Counted from the stretch's first letter, positions 7,686-17,179 are shown. The stretch is DNA of 64,000 nucleotides from Chromatiales bacterium (GCA_003251535.1 QKFD01000122.1:1-64000); one strand, 5' to 3'. Notes: generated by a model from the letters alone, not told the origin. A program made the numbers and translations.

Positions 7686-9476
7686 TTAGTGGCACTCGTC
7701 CACGTTGAGCTGTAACCACAGCTCCAGTAGTGCTAAGTGCCAGAGCTTACTGCCGCGCAGGCGGGTGAAGTGGTCAGGGCACTCCGGATCGGTCAACAGG
7801 CGGTCCACATAGGCACGATTGAAGAGGCCACGGTTGCGGGCGGCCTGGGAGTCGAGGATGTCGCGCATGAAGTCGTAGAACTCGCCGCGGACATACTTCA
7901 GGGCCGGCATCGGGAAGTAGCCCTTGGGTCGATCGATGATGCTATCCGGTAACAGACCACGGGCGATACGCTTGAGGACATGTTTGCCGCCGCTGCCCAG
8001 CTTTAGCTCTGGGGGCAGCTGCATCGCCAGCTCCACCAGCTCGTGATCGAGGAACGGCACCCGCGCCTCCAACCCCCAGGCCATGGTCATGTTGTCCACC
8101 CGCTTGACCGGGTCATCGACGATGAGGGTGGTGACATCCATGCGCAGCACCCGGTCGAGGTAGGTCTCCGCCCCCGGCATGGCCAGCAGCTGTTGGATGG
8201 TGGCCGCGGTGTAGTCGGCCCCTCGATAGGGCTCTGCCACCGTCTCCAGCAGCTCGGCGTGGTCGCGGTCAAAGTAGTGGCGGGCGAAGCGCTCCAGATC
8301 GGAGCCGCCCCGTTCGGCCACCATCTGCGGATACCAGAAGTAGCCGGCGAATACCTCATCGGCCCCTTGGCCGCTCTGTACCACCTTCACCTCTTGCGCC
8401 ACCCGCTCGGCCAGTAGGTAGAAGGCGACCGCATCCTGTCCCACCATCGGCTCGGCCATCTGCGTCACCGCCTCTGGCAGCCGTTTTAATACCTCGTCGT
8501 TGGGGATGGAGTATTTGTGGTGGCGGGTGTGGTAGCGCTGCACCACCTGATCGGAGTACTCAAATTCACTCCCCTTCTCCTCCGGCACATCCTCGAAGCC
8601 GATGGAGAAGGTGAGCAGCTCGGCCACCCCCTGTTCCGCCAGCAGCGCCACTAGCAGGCTGGAGTCGAGCCCGCCCGAGAGCAGCACCCCCACCGGCACA
8701 TCGGCGATATCCAGCCGGCGTTTGACCGAGCGACGCAGGGCGTCGTGGATCAGTTCAGTCCACTCCTCCTCGCTCCGGGTCTCGGCGGGGCGCGTGGCGT
8801 AGAGCTGCCAGTAGGCGTGCTCCTCCATGCGTCCGTTGGGCTCGATGGTGAGGAAGTGGCCGGGGGCCAGTTTGCGGATCCCCTTGAGGATGGTGCGGGG
8901 GGCGGGGATCACCGCGTGCAGGCTGAGCTGGTGGTGGAGCGCCACGGGATCGATAGAGGTGTCTGTCCCACCGGCGGCCAACAGCGCTTGGGGGTTGGAG
9001 GCGAAGCGAAACTGGGCCCCGTCACGGCTGTAGTAGAGCGGCTTGATACCGAGCCGATCACGGGCGAGGAAGAGGCGCTGGGTGCCGATGTTCCAGATGG
9101 CGAAGGCGAACATGCCATGGAATCGCTCCACGCACTGCTCACCCCAGGCGGCGTAGGCCTTGATAATCACCTCGGTGTCACCGCTGGAGAAGAAGCGGTA
9201 GCCCATCCCTTGAAGTTCGGAGCGCAGCTCTTTGTAGTTGTAGATGGTGCCGTTGAACACCAGGGAGAGCCCCAGCTCGGCATCGACCATCGGCTGATGG
9301 GCGCGCTCGGAGAGGTCGATGATGGATAGGCGGCGGTGCCCGAAGGCGAGCGGCCCCTCCGAGTAGCTCCCCTCGTGATCGGGGCCGCGCCGCGCTAAGC
9401 GGTCCAGCATCCGGCCGATGGTCGGTAGATCTGGCACCCGCCCGTCCAGCCTCAGTTCACCGCAGATCCCACACAC
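7686..9476 (-). CDS. asnO: Glutamine-dependent amidotransferase of the asparagine synthetase family, NAGGN type
   Basis: A 596-residue two-domain enzyme. The N-terminal class II glutaminase domain (about 1-215) begins MCGICGE, so Cys2 is the nucleophile after Met removal. The C-terminal asparagine synthetase domain (about 240-590) has the ATP loop LLSGGLDSSLL. Segments such as DAELGLSLVFNGTIYNYKELR and the HHQLSLHAVIPAPRTIL stretch fit the subfamily that amidates the osmolyte dipeptide N-acetylglutaminylglutamine better than AsnB. That assignment is from remembered family features. The usual partner, the GNAT/ligase Ngg, is not adjacent. The start is a GTG with a GAGG upstream. Plain asparagine synthetase is the alternative. 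Confidence 0.75.
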   Translation of the reverse strand: MCGICGELRLDGRVPDLPTIGRMLDRLARRGPDHEGSYSEGPLAFGHRRLSIIDLSERAHQPMVDAELGLSLVFNGTIYNYKELRSELQGMGYRFFSSGDTEVIIKAYAAWGEQCVERFHGMFAFAIWNIGTQRLFLARDRLGIKPLYYSRDGAQFRFASNPQALLAAGGTDTSIDPVALHHQLSLHAVIPAPRTILKGIRKLAPGHFLTIEPNGRMEEHAYWQLYATRPAETRSEEEWTELIHDALRRSVKRRLDIADVPVGVLLSGGLDSSLLVALLAEQGVAELLTFSIGFEDVPEEKGSEFEYSDQVVQRYHTRHHKYSIPNDEVLKRLPEAVTQMAEPMVGQDAVAFYLLAERVAQEVKVVQSGQGADEVFAGYFWYPQMVAERGGSDLERFARHYFDRDHAELLETVAEPYRGADYTAATIQQLLAMPGAETYLDRVLRMDVTTLIVDDPVKRVDNMTMAWGLEARVPFLDHELVELAMQLPPELKLGSGGKHVLKRIARGLLPDSIIDRPKGYFPMPALKYVRGEFYDFMRDILDSQAARNRGLFNRAYVDRLLTDPECPDHFTRLRGSKLWHLALLELWLQLNVDECH

Positions 9477-9509
9477 GCTTGGCCTCGCTTTGTTGATGAG
9501 AGATGGAGC

Positions 9510-9550
9510 GGACCGTCTCTAGCGCTGGCGATGAGCCAGCGTCTCGGTCC
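9510..9550 (-). terminator. Two-part hairpin between BON lipoprotein and amidotransferase genes
   Basis: An inner perfect stem CGCTGGC/GCCAGCG (9523-9529 with 9535-9541) has a 5-nt loop. An outer stem GGACCG/CGGTCC (9510-9515 with 9545-9550) flanks it. No long T-run follows on the minus strand. It is either the end of the hyuB-BON transcript or part of the amidotransferase leader. Confidence 0.4.
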
Positions 9551-9570
9551 AGACAGACACATTTATATAG

Positions 9571-9897
9571 CTAGTTGCCTACCCGCAGGTGGCTGACCAC
9601 TCGGCTGACGCCGGTGACGCCACTGGCCACGGCGATCGCCTTTGAGGCGCTGGCCTGATCTGCCACTCGCCCATAGAGGGTGACCACCGCGCCACGACTC
9701 TCGACGGAGATCCCTTTGAGTGTGCCATGGGTGTGGAGCTGCCGCTCCACCCGTGCGCTCAGATCGGGGTTGGCACCCGGGGTGGTGTCGGTGAGTAGGG
9801 CCGTGGCGCAGCCGGAGAGGAGGAGCGTCAGGAGTAGGGCGGCCGACCATCGTAGGGTGCGACGGGGCCGAAGGCTGGGGCGGGAGAGGGGGGCCAT
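9571..9897 (-). CDS. BON-domain outer-membrane lipoprotein
   Basis: A 108-residue lipoprotein. The N-terminus is basic, then a hydrophobic stretch ends in the lipobox LLSGC, with the lipidated cysteine at about residue 30. One BON domain follows (SARVERQLHTHG through VSHLRVGN), with the typical TLKGISVESRGAVVTLYGRV core. BON domains bind phospholipid surfaces and are found in envelope-stress proteins such as OsmY and DolP. DolP has two such domains and this protein has one. Its ATG shares one base with the stop codon of the hydantoinase B gene (TAATG), so the two are translationally coupled despite having no obvious functional link. Confidence 0.83.
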   Translation of the reverse strand: MAPLSRPSLRPRRTLRWSAALLLTLLLSGCATALLTDTTPGANPDLSARVERQLHTHGTLKGISVESRGAVVTLYGRVADQASASKAIAVASGVTGVSRVVSHLRVGN

Positions 9898-11432
9898 TAC
9901 GCCTCCCCCCAGCCGCCGCCGCCTGGCGTGGCGATGGTGACGATATCGTTGGTGGCGGCCTCAAAGGCCACCTTGCCTGGCAGGGGGGTGCCGTTGAGGC
10001 GGTTTTCGCCGCGCTGGCCCTCACCCCCTCCCGCGACCCCCCAAGGGGCGTGGCGCCGGCGTTCGGTGAGTAGGGTGACATGGGCCGGGGCGAGCAGTTG
10101 GAACTCCCGCAGCAGGCCGTCGCCGCCACTGTGGTGGCCGGGGCCGCCAGAGCCGCGGCGTAGTTGATAGCGGGTGACGCGGACCGGGTAGGTCATCTCC
10201 AGTGCCTCGATAGGGGTATTGAGGGTATTGGTCATGTGGGTCTGAATGGCGCTGGGGCCGGGGCCAGTGGGCGAACCGCCCATGCCTCCGCCGATGGTCT
10301 CGTAGTAGTCCCACCCCCCCGCGGCGGTGCGGGCGCCCATGGCCAGGTTATTCATGGAGCCGTGGCTGGCCGCGGGGATGCGCCCCGGCAGGGCCGGGGC
10401 CAGCGCCCCCAGCAGGGCATCGACCACCCGCGTACTGGTCTCCACATTGCCGGCCGCCACCGCCGCCGGGCGGCGGGCATTGACTAGACACCCCTCTGGG
10501 GCGGTGAGCCGAATGGGGCGGAAGGTGCCGGCACAGGCGGGGGTCTCCTCCGGCATCAGACAGCGAAACACGTAATAGACTGCGGCAGCGGCCACCGATA
10601 GGGGGCAGTTGACGTTGCCGGGGGTCTGGGGTGCGGTGCCGCTGAAGTCCACTATCACCTCACCCTCTGTCGCGGTGACGCTGACGACGATGGGGAGATC
10701 GGCGTGGCCCACCCCATCGTCATCCAGATAGTCGGTGAAGGTGTAGCGCCCAGGGGGGAGGGCGGCAATGGCTTGGCGGGCGAGCCGTTCACCGTAGTCA
10801 TTGAGTGCCGCCAAGGCCGCGCCGAAGGGGGCGACCCCGAGTGCCGCAACCCGCTCCGTGAGTCGTGCCAGTCCAGCCCGGTTGGCGCTGATCTGGGCGA
10901 AGAGATCACCATGGCTGACGGTATGGTTGCGCAGACGCTCTAGGAGCCCGGCCAGCCACACCGTCTCCAGCTGGCCGCCGCGTAGCAGATGGGTGGGGGG
11001 GATCACCACCCCCTCCTCCTCCAGATGGCGGGAGATGGGCATGGAGCCGGGCGAATGGGCGCCGATATCGGCATGGTGGGCGCGGTTGGCGACGAAGGCG
11101 ACCCGCTGCCCGGCGACAAATAGTGGTGCTACTAGCGTGACATCCGGCAGGTGGGTACCGCCCAGGAAGGGGTCGTTGACTATCACCATGTCGCCGGGCT
11201 GCCAGTCGATACTGGCCACCAGATCACGCATGGCGTAGGCCATGCTGCCGAGATGGACCGGGATGTGGGCCGCCTGGGCGCAGAGCTGCCCCTCGCTATC
11301 GAAGACGGCACAGGAGAAGTCGAGCCGATCTTTGATGTTGGGGGAGAAGGCGGTGCGGCGCAGCACCGCCCCCATCTCCTCGCAGACGGCATCGATGCGG
11401 CTGGCAAATAGGGAGAGTGCGATGGGATCCAT
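9897..11432 (-). CDS. hyuB: Hydantoinase B / oxoprolinase-type subunit
   Basis: A 511-residue cytosolic protein of the HyuB family, the B subunit of ATP-dependent N-methylhydantoinases, 5-oxoprolinases and acetone-carboxylase-like enzymes. Recognisable segments are [56 protein letters not shown] and GGAG-rich stretches near the C-terminus. HyuB normally works with HyuA, which binds ATP. No hyuA is next to this gene or elsewhere in the window, so the substrate is unknown. The start at 11432 gives MDPIALSLF, the usual N-terminus. An ATG at 11489 would add 19 residues without family support. It is divergent from the two-component operon. Confidence 0.85.
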   Translation of the reverse strand: MDPIALSLFASRIDAVCEEMGAVLRRTAFSPNIKDRLDFSCAVFDSEGQLCAQAAHIPVHLGSMAYAMRDLVASIDWQPGDMVIVNDPFLGGTHLPDVTLVAPLFVAGQRVAFVANRAHHADIGAHSPGSMPISRHLEEEGVVIPPTHLLRGGQLETVWLAGLLERLRNHTVSHGDLFAQISANRAGLARLTERVAALGVAPFGAALAALNDYGERLARQAIAALPPGRYTFTDYLDDDGVGHADLPIVVSVTATEGEVIVDFSGTAPQTPGNVNCPLSVAAAAVYYVFRCLMPEETPACAGTFRPIRLTAPEGCLVNARRPAAVAAGNVETSTRVVDALLGALAPALPGRIPAASHGSMNNLAMGARTAAGGWDYYETIGGGMGGSPTGPGPSAIQTHMTNTLNTPIEALEMTYPVRVTRYQLRRGSGGPGHHSGGDGLLREFQLLAPAHVTLLTERRRHAPWGVAGGGEGQRGENRLNGTPLPGKVAFEAATNDIVTIATPGGGGWGEA

Positions 11433-11628
11433 GGGGCGGGATATTACCGCGGGAACTCCATCGGGATGAACCGGATTTACCCCGCTCATGGCATTGGCGC
11501 GCTGGCTGTGCCTGACGGGTGACGGGGTTGTGATACTTCTGTGAAGCGGGGCCGGTACTCTTATCCTCAGGCACCTTTAGTGGGTGCTTCGCCCAATCTA
11601 GCGAGATTAACCGAATAGGTAGGCACCT

Positions 11629-12333
11629 ATGAGTAGACGTGTGCTGGTGGTGGAAGATGACCGCGACATCGCCGAGCTGCTCGCCCTGCATCTCCAGGAC
11701 GAGGGGATGGAGGTGGAGCTGAAGTTTGATGGCGCCGCTGGCTTGGAGGCGGCACGGGCCGGCCATTACGATCTACTGGTACTGGATCTCTCCCTCCCTA
11801 AACTAGATGGCCTCACCCTCTGCCGCACCCTGCGGGAGGCGGGGGGCAACTATCTCCCCATCCTGATGCTCACCGCCCGCAGTGCCGAGCTTGATCGGGT
11901 GTTGGGGTTGGAGCTGGGGGCGGATGACTACCTCACCAAACCTTTCTCCATTCGGGAGCTGGTGGCGCGGGTCAAGGCGTTACTGCGGCGGGCAGAGGCG
12001 ATGGCCGCCGTACCGGAAGAGGATGGGGCGCCGCTGCGGTTAGGGGAGCTGGTGATCGATCCCACACGCCACACCGTGCAGGTGGCCGGTGGTGAGGTGG
12101 AGCTGACCGCCCGCGAGTTTGAGCTACTGCTCCACTTTGCCCGCCACCCCGGTCGGGTCTACTCCCGCATCCAGCTATTAGATGAGGTGTGGGGCTATGG
12201 TCATGACGGCTATGAGCACACCGTCAACTCCCACATCAACCGCCTGCGCGGGAAGATCGAGCGGGATCCCGCCCATCCCCGCTATATCCAGACGGTGTGG
12301 GGGGTGGGCTATAAGATGGCGGAGCGGCTCTGA
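11629..12333 (+). CDS. OmpR-type response regulator
   Basis: A 234-residue DNA-binding regulator. The receiver domain (about 1-120) has the acidic pocket E9-D10-D11, the phospho-acceptor D53 in VLDLSLP, T in MLTAR, and the lysine in YLTKPF. The winged-helix domain (about 135-232) has the typical LTAREFELLLHFARHPGRVYSR and TVNSHINRLRGKIE segments. A ribosome-binding site (AGGTAGG) precedes the ATG. The stop overlaps the kinase start in TGATG, so the pair is translationally coupled. Targets cannot be read from the sequence. The divergent hyuB promoter region is a candidate because many such regulators control neighbours. Confidence 0.92.
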   Translation: MSRRVLVVEDDRDIAELLALHLQDEGMEVELKFDGAAGLEAARAGHYDLLVLDLSLPKLDGLTLCRTLREAGGNYLPILMLTARSAELDRVLGLELGADDYLTKPFSIRELVARVKALLRRAEAMAAVPEEDGAPLRLGELVIDPTRHTVQVAGGEVELTAREFELLLHFARHPGRVYSRIQLLDEVWGYGHDGYEHTVNSHINRLRGKIERDPAHPRYIQTVWGVGYKMAERL

Positions 12334-13787
12334 TGCCACGCACCCTCTACGCCCGTCTGGCGGTGACCCTCGCCCTTATTCTGCTGGCCGTGGGGGCCAC
12401 GCTCGCGCTGTTGGCACTCCAGGCGACCCAGCTCTTCGCCCAGGAGCTGGATCAGCGCTTCAACCGCGACCTTGCCCGCCAGCTGCTGGTACAGCGGGAC
12501 CTGGTGGGGGGCGAGCTGCTGGATCAGGCATCGGTCAAGGCGCTATTCAGCCACTACATGCACATCAACCCCGCCATCGAGATCTATCTGCTGGATAAGA
12601 CGGGCAAGATCCTCGCCTTCGAGGCGCCGCAGATGCGTATCAAACGGGAGCGGGTCGATCTGGCACCTATCCGCAACTTTCTCGCCGGGGCGGCGCTGCC
12701 GGTCTTGGGCGATGACCCGCGTGATGAGCAGCGGCGTAAGGTCTTCTCCGCCGCCCCCTTTCCCCTTAAGGGGGAGCCGCAGCAGTACCTCTATGTGGTG
12801 TTGGGGGGGGAGGCCATCGACTCCAGTCGGGCGATGTTGCGGGATAGCTACCTCGCCCGCTTCAGCCTCACCGCGGTGGCGGCGGTGGTGCTGTTTGGCT
12901 TTTTGACCGGTGCGCTGGCCTTCCATCTACTGACCCGTCGGTTACACCGACTGGCAGGGGCCATGGAGGGCTTTCGGGCCAGTGGCCTCCGCGGCCATCA
13001 GATCTACTCCGGCAGTGGGCGGGGGGATGAGATCGATCGCCTCGGCGAGAGCTTCAACCTCATGGCGGAGCGGATAGAGGAGCAGCTGGTGGCCTTAGAA
13101 CAGAAGGAGACCCTGCGCCGCCATCTGGTGGCCAATGTCTCGCATGACCTGCGTACCCCTTTGGCCGCCCTGCGTGGGTATCTGGAGACCTTACGGATCA
13201 AGGGCGACAGCCTGCCACTGACCGAGCGGGAGCGCTATCTGAAGGTGGCCCACCACCAGAGCGAGCGGCTCACTCGGCTGGTGGAGGAGCTATTTGAGCT
13301 ATCCAAGTTGGAGGCGCAGGAGGGGGTACCGCAGCGGGAGCCGGCACTGATTGGGGAGTTGATGTACGACGTGGCGCAGAAATTTGCGCTCAAGGCGGCC
13401 GAGCGCCAAGTGGCCTTGGAGATCGCCCCTGCCGCCGATCTGCCCCTCGTCTCTCTCGATGTGGCGATGATGGATCGGGTGTTGACCAACCTGCTGGAGA
13501 ACGCCCTGGCCCAACTCCCGAATGGGGGGCGTATCACCCTGGCGGCCTATCGAGGGGGCGATGGGGTGGTGGTGCAGATCACCGATACCGGTGCCGGGAT
13601 CAGCGCCGCCGATCTCCCGCACCTGTTTGATCGCTTCTATCAGGCGCCGGATCGGCGCGGGCGCGGGGCGGGTCTGGGGTTGGCGATTGTGCGGCGTATC
13701 TTGGAGCTGCATGGTGGGAGCATCGCCGCCGAGAGTCGGCCGGGGGCGACGACATTCCGTTTTGTACTGCCGCATGGGGCTGGCTGA
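12333..13787 (+). CDS. Membrane sensor histidine kinase
   Basis: A 484-residue inner-membrane kinase partnered with the preceding regulator. Membrane helices are at about 8-30 and 175-197. Between them is a periplasmic sensor of about 145 residues with a PAS-like IEIYLLDKTGKILAFEAP strand. A HAMP segment follows. The HisKA dimerisation helix carries H271 in VSHDLRTPLAALRG. The HATPase domain has N (NLLENALAQLP), G1 (DTGAGIS), F and G2 (GRGAGLGLAIVRRI) boxes. Nothing in the sensor identifies the stimulus. It is convergent with the rhodanese gene. Confidence 0.92.
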   Translation: MPRTLYARLAVTLALILLAVGATLALLALQATQLFAQELDQRFNRDLARQLLVQRDLVGGELLDQASVKALFSHYMHINPAIEIYLLDKTGKILAFEAPQMRIKRERVDLAPIRNFLAGAALPVLGDDPRDEQRRKVFSAAPFPLKGEPQQYLYVVLGGEAIDSSRAMLRDSYLARFSLTAVAAVVLFGFLTGALAFHLLTRRLHRLAGAMEGFRASGLRGHQIYSGSGRGDEIDRLGESFNLMAERIEEQLVALEQKETLRRHLVANVSHDLRTPLAALRGYLETLRIKGDSLPLTERERYLKVAHHQSERLTRLVEELFELSKLEAQEGVPQREPALIGELMYDVAQKFALKAAERQVALEIAPAADLPLVSLDVAMMDRVLTNLLENALAQLPNGGRITLAAYRGGDGVVVQITDTGAGISAADLPHLFDRFYQAPDRRGRGAGLGLAIVRRILELHGGSIAAESRPGATTFRFVLPHGAG

Positions 13788-13850
13788 GGCGGTGAGAGGC
13801 CCCGGCCACCAGCGCCTGGCGGGACGCTGGCGGCTGGGGAAGAGCGCGGA

Positions 13851-14438
13851 CTACTCGAAGTAGGCCTTATCCTTGTTCATGCTGTAACCCCAGGGCAGTT
13901 GGGCGTTTTTCCAGCCGTTGACCATCCGCTTACCCTTGTTGTCACCCTCTTTGGCCATGTCGCCCTCAAACCCTTCGTAGATGCTATAGACATGGGTGTA
14001 ACCGGCCTGGGCCATCAGGTTGGCGGCGTTGGCGCTGCGGTCACCAGAGCGGCACATGAGGACGACCGTGGCATCTTTACCGAGGCCCCGCTTTTGCAGT
14101 AGCTCCTCGATGGCCACCAGAAAACGGCTATTGGGGTTCATGGCATAGACGTTCTTCTTGTCATCCCACTCGGAGTAGTCCGCCTTCATGTAGGGAATGT
14201 TGGCGTCTACCAGCGTCGGGGCTCCGACAAACTCCACCTCTTCCGGGGTGCGCACATCCACGAACACCACCTGGTCGCCCTTGCTCTGCTTGGCCTCAAA
14301 GGCGTCACGAGCACTCATGTAGAGACCGAGCTTGGTCTGCTTTTTCTCTGGGAGCATCAGGGTGTCGCCGGCGTAGGCAGAGGAGAGGCCCAGGCCGAAG
14401 GCGAGGAGGAGGGTAACGGAAGCGAAGCGAATACGCAT
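13851..14438 (-). CDS. Periplasmic rhodanese-domain protein
   Basis: A 195-residue exported protein. The signal peptide ends at AYA-G (residues 23/24). A single rhodanese domain spans about 40-190, with VVFVDVRTPEEVEFVG and an active-site loop CRSGDRS with C129. Single-domain periplasmic rhodaneses move sulfane sulfur or act in redox signalling, and in sulfur-oxidising bacteria they are common. The start at 14438 has a GGAG ribosome-binding site 7 bp upstream. A longer in-frame version to 14522 would bury the signal peptide. The gene stands alone on the minus strand, convergent with the kinase. Confidence 0.85.
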   Translation of the reverse strand: MRIRFASVTLLLAFGLGLSSAYAGDTLMLPEKKQTKLGLYMSARDAFEAKQSKGDQVVFVDVRTPEEVEFVGAPTLVDANIPYMKADYSEWDDKKNVYAMNPNSRFLVAIEELLQKRGLGKDATVVLMCRSGDRSANAANLMAQAGYTHVYSIYEGFEGDMAKEGDNKGKRMVNGWKNAQLPWGYSMNKDKAYFE

Positions 14439-14789
14439 GACACAACTCCATGTATGTTGTTGTTGAAAAGGTGTTCTGACCCAGACGATCCGCGAGCCGA
14501 CCTCTCCAACTCGGCCGTCCATGGCACAAAACAGCCCTGAGTTTATGCGGGAATATGGACGAACTGCAATCTCTGATCGAGGGTTCTATGTACGTATTAG
14601 AGGATCATGAAATAGCCTATTCCGATCCGCCCGATTTGGGGTGCGACGGATGGGGAGGGCCTGGCGGACGGCGGAAGGGCGACTAGGGGAGGGGGCGCGC
14701 TGGGCGTTGCTGGCTGGGGGGGCCGATGGGGTGGGGTGCCCCCGTCTATAGGGGGCACCCGTCTGCGCTAGAGCCGCAAGCGAGCTGGA
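14439..14789. other. Intergenic region between rhodanese and tatC
   Basis: About 350 bp without a supported gene. The part next to the rhodanese start holds its ribosome-binding site and a weak minus-strand promoter candidate (TTGCAG, then CATAAA 16 bp on, near 14570-14545). The stretch around 14560-14640 is more AT-rich than its surroundings. The part next to tatC is very G-rich and ends in the hairpin at 14734-14760. Confidence 0.4.
14734..14760 (-). terminator. Perfect hairpin downstream of tatC
   Basis: GGGTGCCCCC (14734-14743) and GGGGGCACCC (14751-14760) form a perfect 10-bp stem with a 7-nt loop, about 30 bp beyond the tatC stop. No T-run follows on the minus strand, so it may stabilise the his-tat mRNA end rather than act as a classical terminator. 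Confidence 0.5.
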
Positions 14790-15635
14790 CTATTCGCCCG
14801 ACTTCTTCTTGTTGAGGGCCGTCTCGTCGGCGATGGCGCGGTCGAAGGCCGACTCCAGCTCTTCATCCTCCGCCTGGCCTGCCTCGCCACCTACCTGCTG
14901 CTGGGCCCGGTGGCGCATCAAGTAGCGCGAGGTGAACAGCCCGGCCTCGAACAGCACCAGGACCACGCCGGCGAAGAAGACCTGGGAGAAGACATCGGGG
15001 GGGGTGACAATGGCCGCCACAAAGAAGGCGCCGACGATGATGTAGGGGCGCTTGCTGGCCAGCCCCTCTGGGGTGGTGATGCCGGTGAGGTTGAGCAGCA
15101 CCGTGGCCACCGGGATCTCAAAGGCGAGGCCGAAGGCGAAGAAGACGGTGAGGACGAAATCGAGATATTTGCCGATATCGGTCATCACCTCCACCCCTTC
15201 AGGGGCAAAGGCGATGATGAATTTGAAGACCGTCGGCAGCACGATGTAGTAGGCAACGGCGGCGCCTAGGTAGAACAGCGCCACTGACGAAATCAGCAGC
15301 GGCAGCGCCAACTTCCGCTCATGGACATAGAGCCCTGGCGAGATGAAGGCCCACGCCTGGTGCAGCAGGTAGGGGATGGTGATGAAGATCGCCACCACCA
15401 GCGCCAGCTTGAACGGAATGATGAACGGGGAGGCCACCTCGGTGGCGATGAGGCTACCCCCTATCGGCAGCTGGGCGCGGAGCGGACCGGAGAAGTAGGT
15501 GTAGAGATCCTGGGCGATAGGGGTCAGCGCTATGAATACCAGCAACACCGCGATGACGGAGCGAACTAGGCGGGTGCGCAGCTCGATAAGGTGGCTGATA
15601 AACGGCTGTTCTTCCTGCTGCGGATCGCTACTCAT
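14790..15635 (-). CDS. tatC: Sec-independent translocase TatC
   Basis: A 281-residue inner-membrane core of the twin-arginine translocase, the part that recognises Tat signal peptides. Six membrane helices are visible. The N-terminal FISHLIELRTRLVRS motif is diagnostic, as is the FGLAFEIPVATVLL segment with the conserved glutamate. The C-terminus carries a charged tail (EDEELESAFDRAIADE) longer than in E. coli TatC (258 residues). It overlaps tatB by four bases and ends the his-tat gene run. Confidence 0.95.
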   Translation of the reverse strand: MSSDPQQEEQPFISHLIELRTRLVRSVIAVLLVFIALTPIAQDLYTYFSGPLRAQLPIGGSLIATEVASPFIIPFKLALVVAIFITIPYLLHQAWAFISPGLYVHERKLALPLLISSVALFYLGAAVAYYIVLPTVFKFIIAFAPEGVEVMTDIGKYLDFVLTVFFAFGLAFEIPVATVLLNLTGITTPEGLASKRPYIIVGAFFVAAIVTPPDVFSQVFFAGVVLVLFEAGLFTSRYLMRHRAQQQVGGEAGQAEDEELESAFDRAIADETALNKKKSGE

Positions 15636-16027
15636 GGGGTGTTTTGGTCTGGCTTGGTTTCGCCCTGAGCAGGGGCCGGCTCCGAGGTGAGTGTCGGGTT
15701 GGGGTTGGCGGCTGGCGGGTCGGCCTGGGGGGTGGTGGCCGCAGAGGCGCTGCTCTCCAGCTCCTCTTTGAGGCCATCTAGCGTGTGGCGCCCCTCTTCG
15801 ACGATCTCATGCAGGCCGCTGGCACGCGCCTGCTGCTCCATGACGCGCTTTAGCTCCTCGGCCTTGATCTCGCGTTCGATATCATCCCGAACGTTGGCCA
15901 CCATGCGCTTGGCGCGGCCTAACCAGAGCCCCGCGGTACGGGCAAGCCCCGGCAGCTTCTCTGGGCCGAAGACGATGAGGGCCACCACGCCCACCACCGC
16001 CATCTCCCAAAAACTGAAATCGAACAT
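15632..16027 (-). CDS. tatB: Twin-arginine translocase subunit TatB
   Basis: A 131-residue membrane protein that works with TatC in signal-peptide binding. It starts MFDFSFWEMAVVGVVALIVFGPEKLPGLAR, a short N-terminal helix followed by the conserved GPEKLP hinge. An amphipathic helix and a charged coiled region come next (NVRDDIEREIKAEELKRVM). The last 40 residues are Pro- and Ala-rich and disordered. It sits between tatA and tatC and overlaps tatC by four bases. Confidence 0.93.
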   Translation of the reverse strand: MFDFSFWEMAVVGVVALIVFGPEKLPGLARTAGLWLGRAKRMVANVRDDIEREIKAEELKRVMEQQARASGLHEIVEEGRHTLDGLKEELESSASAATTPQADPPAANPNPTLTSEPAPAQGETKPDQNTP

Positions 16028-16078
16028 GGGTTACAACGCCCTCGCCGGGAGCCCCCGACCTGCGGCCAAGAGGATGGG

Positions 16079-16324
16079 TTAGGCGCGATCCTTCTCGCGG
16101 GAGGACTCACCATCGATCACGGTGCGCCCCTTCTCCTCGATCTGACTGCGGGCGGTGGTCGGCTGGTCAGAGGGTTCCTCGTTGTCCCCCTCCTTCACTG
16201 CCTTGCGGAAACTCTTGATGGCAGCACCGAGATCCCCTCCCACGTTGGAGAGCTTCTTCGTGCCGAATACCAGCACCACTACCACCAATACGATCAGCCA
16301 GTGCCAAATGCTGAAGCTACCCAT
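16079..16324 (-). CDS. tatA: Twin-arginine translocase subunit TatA
   Basis: An 81-residue pore-forming Tat subunit. The N-terminal helix is followed by [28 protein letters not shown], which contains the FGxxKL hinge and the amphipathic helix typical of TatA. The C-terminus is short and charged. The spacing to tatB is 51 bp. It follows hisE by about 150 bp in the his-tat arrangement seen in several gammaproteobacteria. Confidence 0.95.
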   Translation of the reverse strand: MGSFSIWHWLIVLVVVVLVFGTKKLSNVGGDLGAAIKSFRKAVKEGDNEEPSDQPTTARSQIEEKGRTVIDGESSREKDRA

Positions 16325-16475
16325 CGTCTATCCACTCCTCGTCTCCCGCCGGGTGGCGGGGTGGTCGGTCATCGTTGCGGTCGCGCGCCGGAGCGGCGCC
16401 GATCACGGTATGTACCGTGGTTCGACCCTGTTCGGTTGGTGTCAGCAGCGCTAACTCGATAGCCTGCCCGTCGGC

Positions 16476-16796
16476 CTACTTTGGACTGCGGTTCGCCTTC
16501 TCTTCCAGGCCGGAGAGGCCAAAACGCCGATCTAGCTCTGCCAGTACCTGCTCCGGTTCCAACCCGAGCTGCTTCAGCATGACCAGGGTGTGAAACCAGA
16601 GATCGGCGGTCTCGTAGATCACCTCCTCCGGATTACCCCCTTTGGCGGCAATCACGGTCTCGGTAGCCTCTTCGCCCACCTTCTTGAGTATGGTATCAAG
16701 CCCCTTATGGTAGAGCTTGGCGACATATGAGCTGGAGGGATCGGCCCCTTTGCGTGCCTCTAGGACGGCGGATAATCGTAGCAGAACGTCGTTCAT
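16476..16796 (-). CDS. hisE: Phosphoribosyl-ATP pyrophosphatase
   Basis: A 106-residue cytosolic enzyme for histidine step 2, hydrolysing PR-ATP to PR-AMP. The all-alpha MazG-like fold is marked by [24 protein letters not shown] and the [17 protein letters not shown] segment, with EExxE metal ligands. It is a separate protein rather than fused to HisI as in E. coli. It starts within the last bases of hisI (4-nt overlap). Confidence 0.95.
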   Translation of the reverse strand: MNDVLLRLSAVLEARKGADPSSSYVAKLYHKGLDTILKKVGEEATETVIAAKGGNPEEVIYETADLWFHTLVMLKQLGLEPEQVLAELDRRFGLSGLEEKANRSPK

Positions 16797-17179
16797 TGCG
16801 GGCCGTAAATGGTGTCGGGGGATTTAAGGACGGGATCCACGGCCTCCCAGCCATCCCGCTCTAGGCGGTGGTAGAAGCAGCTGGCGCGGCCGGTGTGGCA
16901 GGCGATGCCCCCCACCTGTTCGATGGTGATGAGGATCACGTCTTTGTCGCAGTCGGTGCGGATCTCTTTCACCCGCTGGATGTGGCCCGACTCCTCACCC
17001 TTGGGCCAGAGGCGGCTGCGGGAGCGGGAGTAGTAGACGGCGCGCCCCTCGCGGGCGGTCATCTCCAGCGCCTCGCGGTTCATGAAGGCGAACATCAGCA
17101 CCCGGCCGCTGCCCTCCTCCTGGGCGATGGCGGGCACTAGGCCGTCGCGGTCCCACTTGATCTCATCCAGCCAGCTCAC
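16793..17179 (-). CDS. hisI: Phosphoribosyl-AMP cyclohydrolase
   Basis: A 128-residue cytosolic zinc enzyme for histidine step 3, opening the adenine ring of PR-AMP. Diagnostic segments are [30 protein letters not shown], the DCDKD metal site, and [12 protein letters not shown] with zinc-binding cysteines. It overlaps hisF and hisE by four bases each. Confidence 0.95.
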   Translation of the reverse strand: MSWLDEIKWDRDGLVPAIAQEEGSGRVLMFAFMNREALEMTAREGRAVYYSRSRSRLWPKGEESGHIQRVKEIRTDCDKDVILITIEQVGGIACHTGRASCFYHRLERDGWEAVDPVLKSPDTIYGPQ

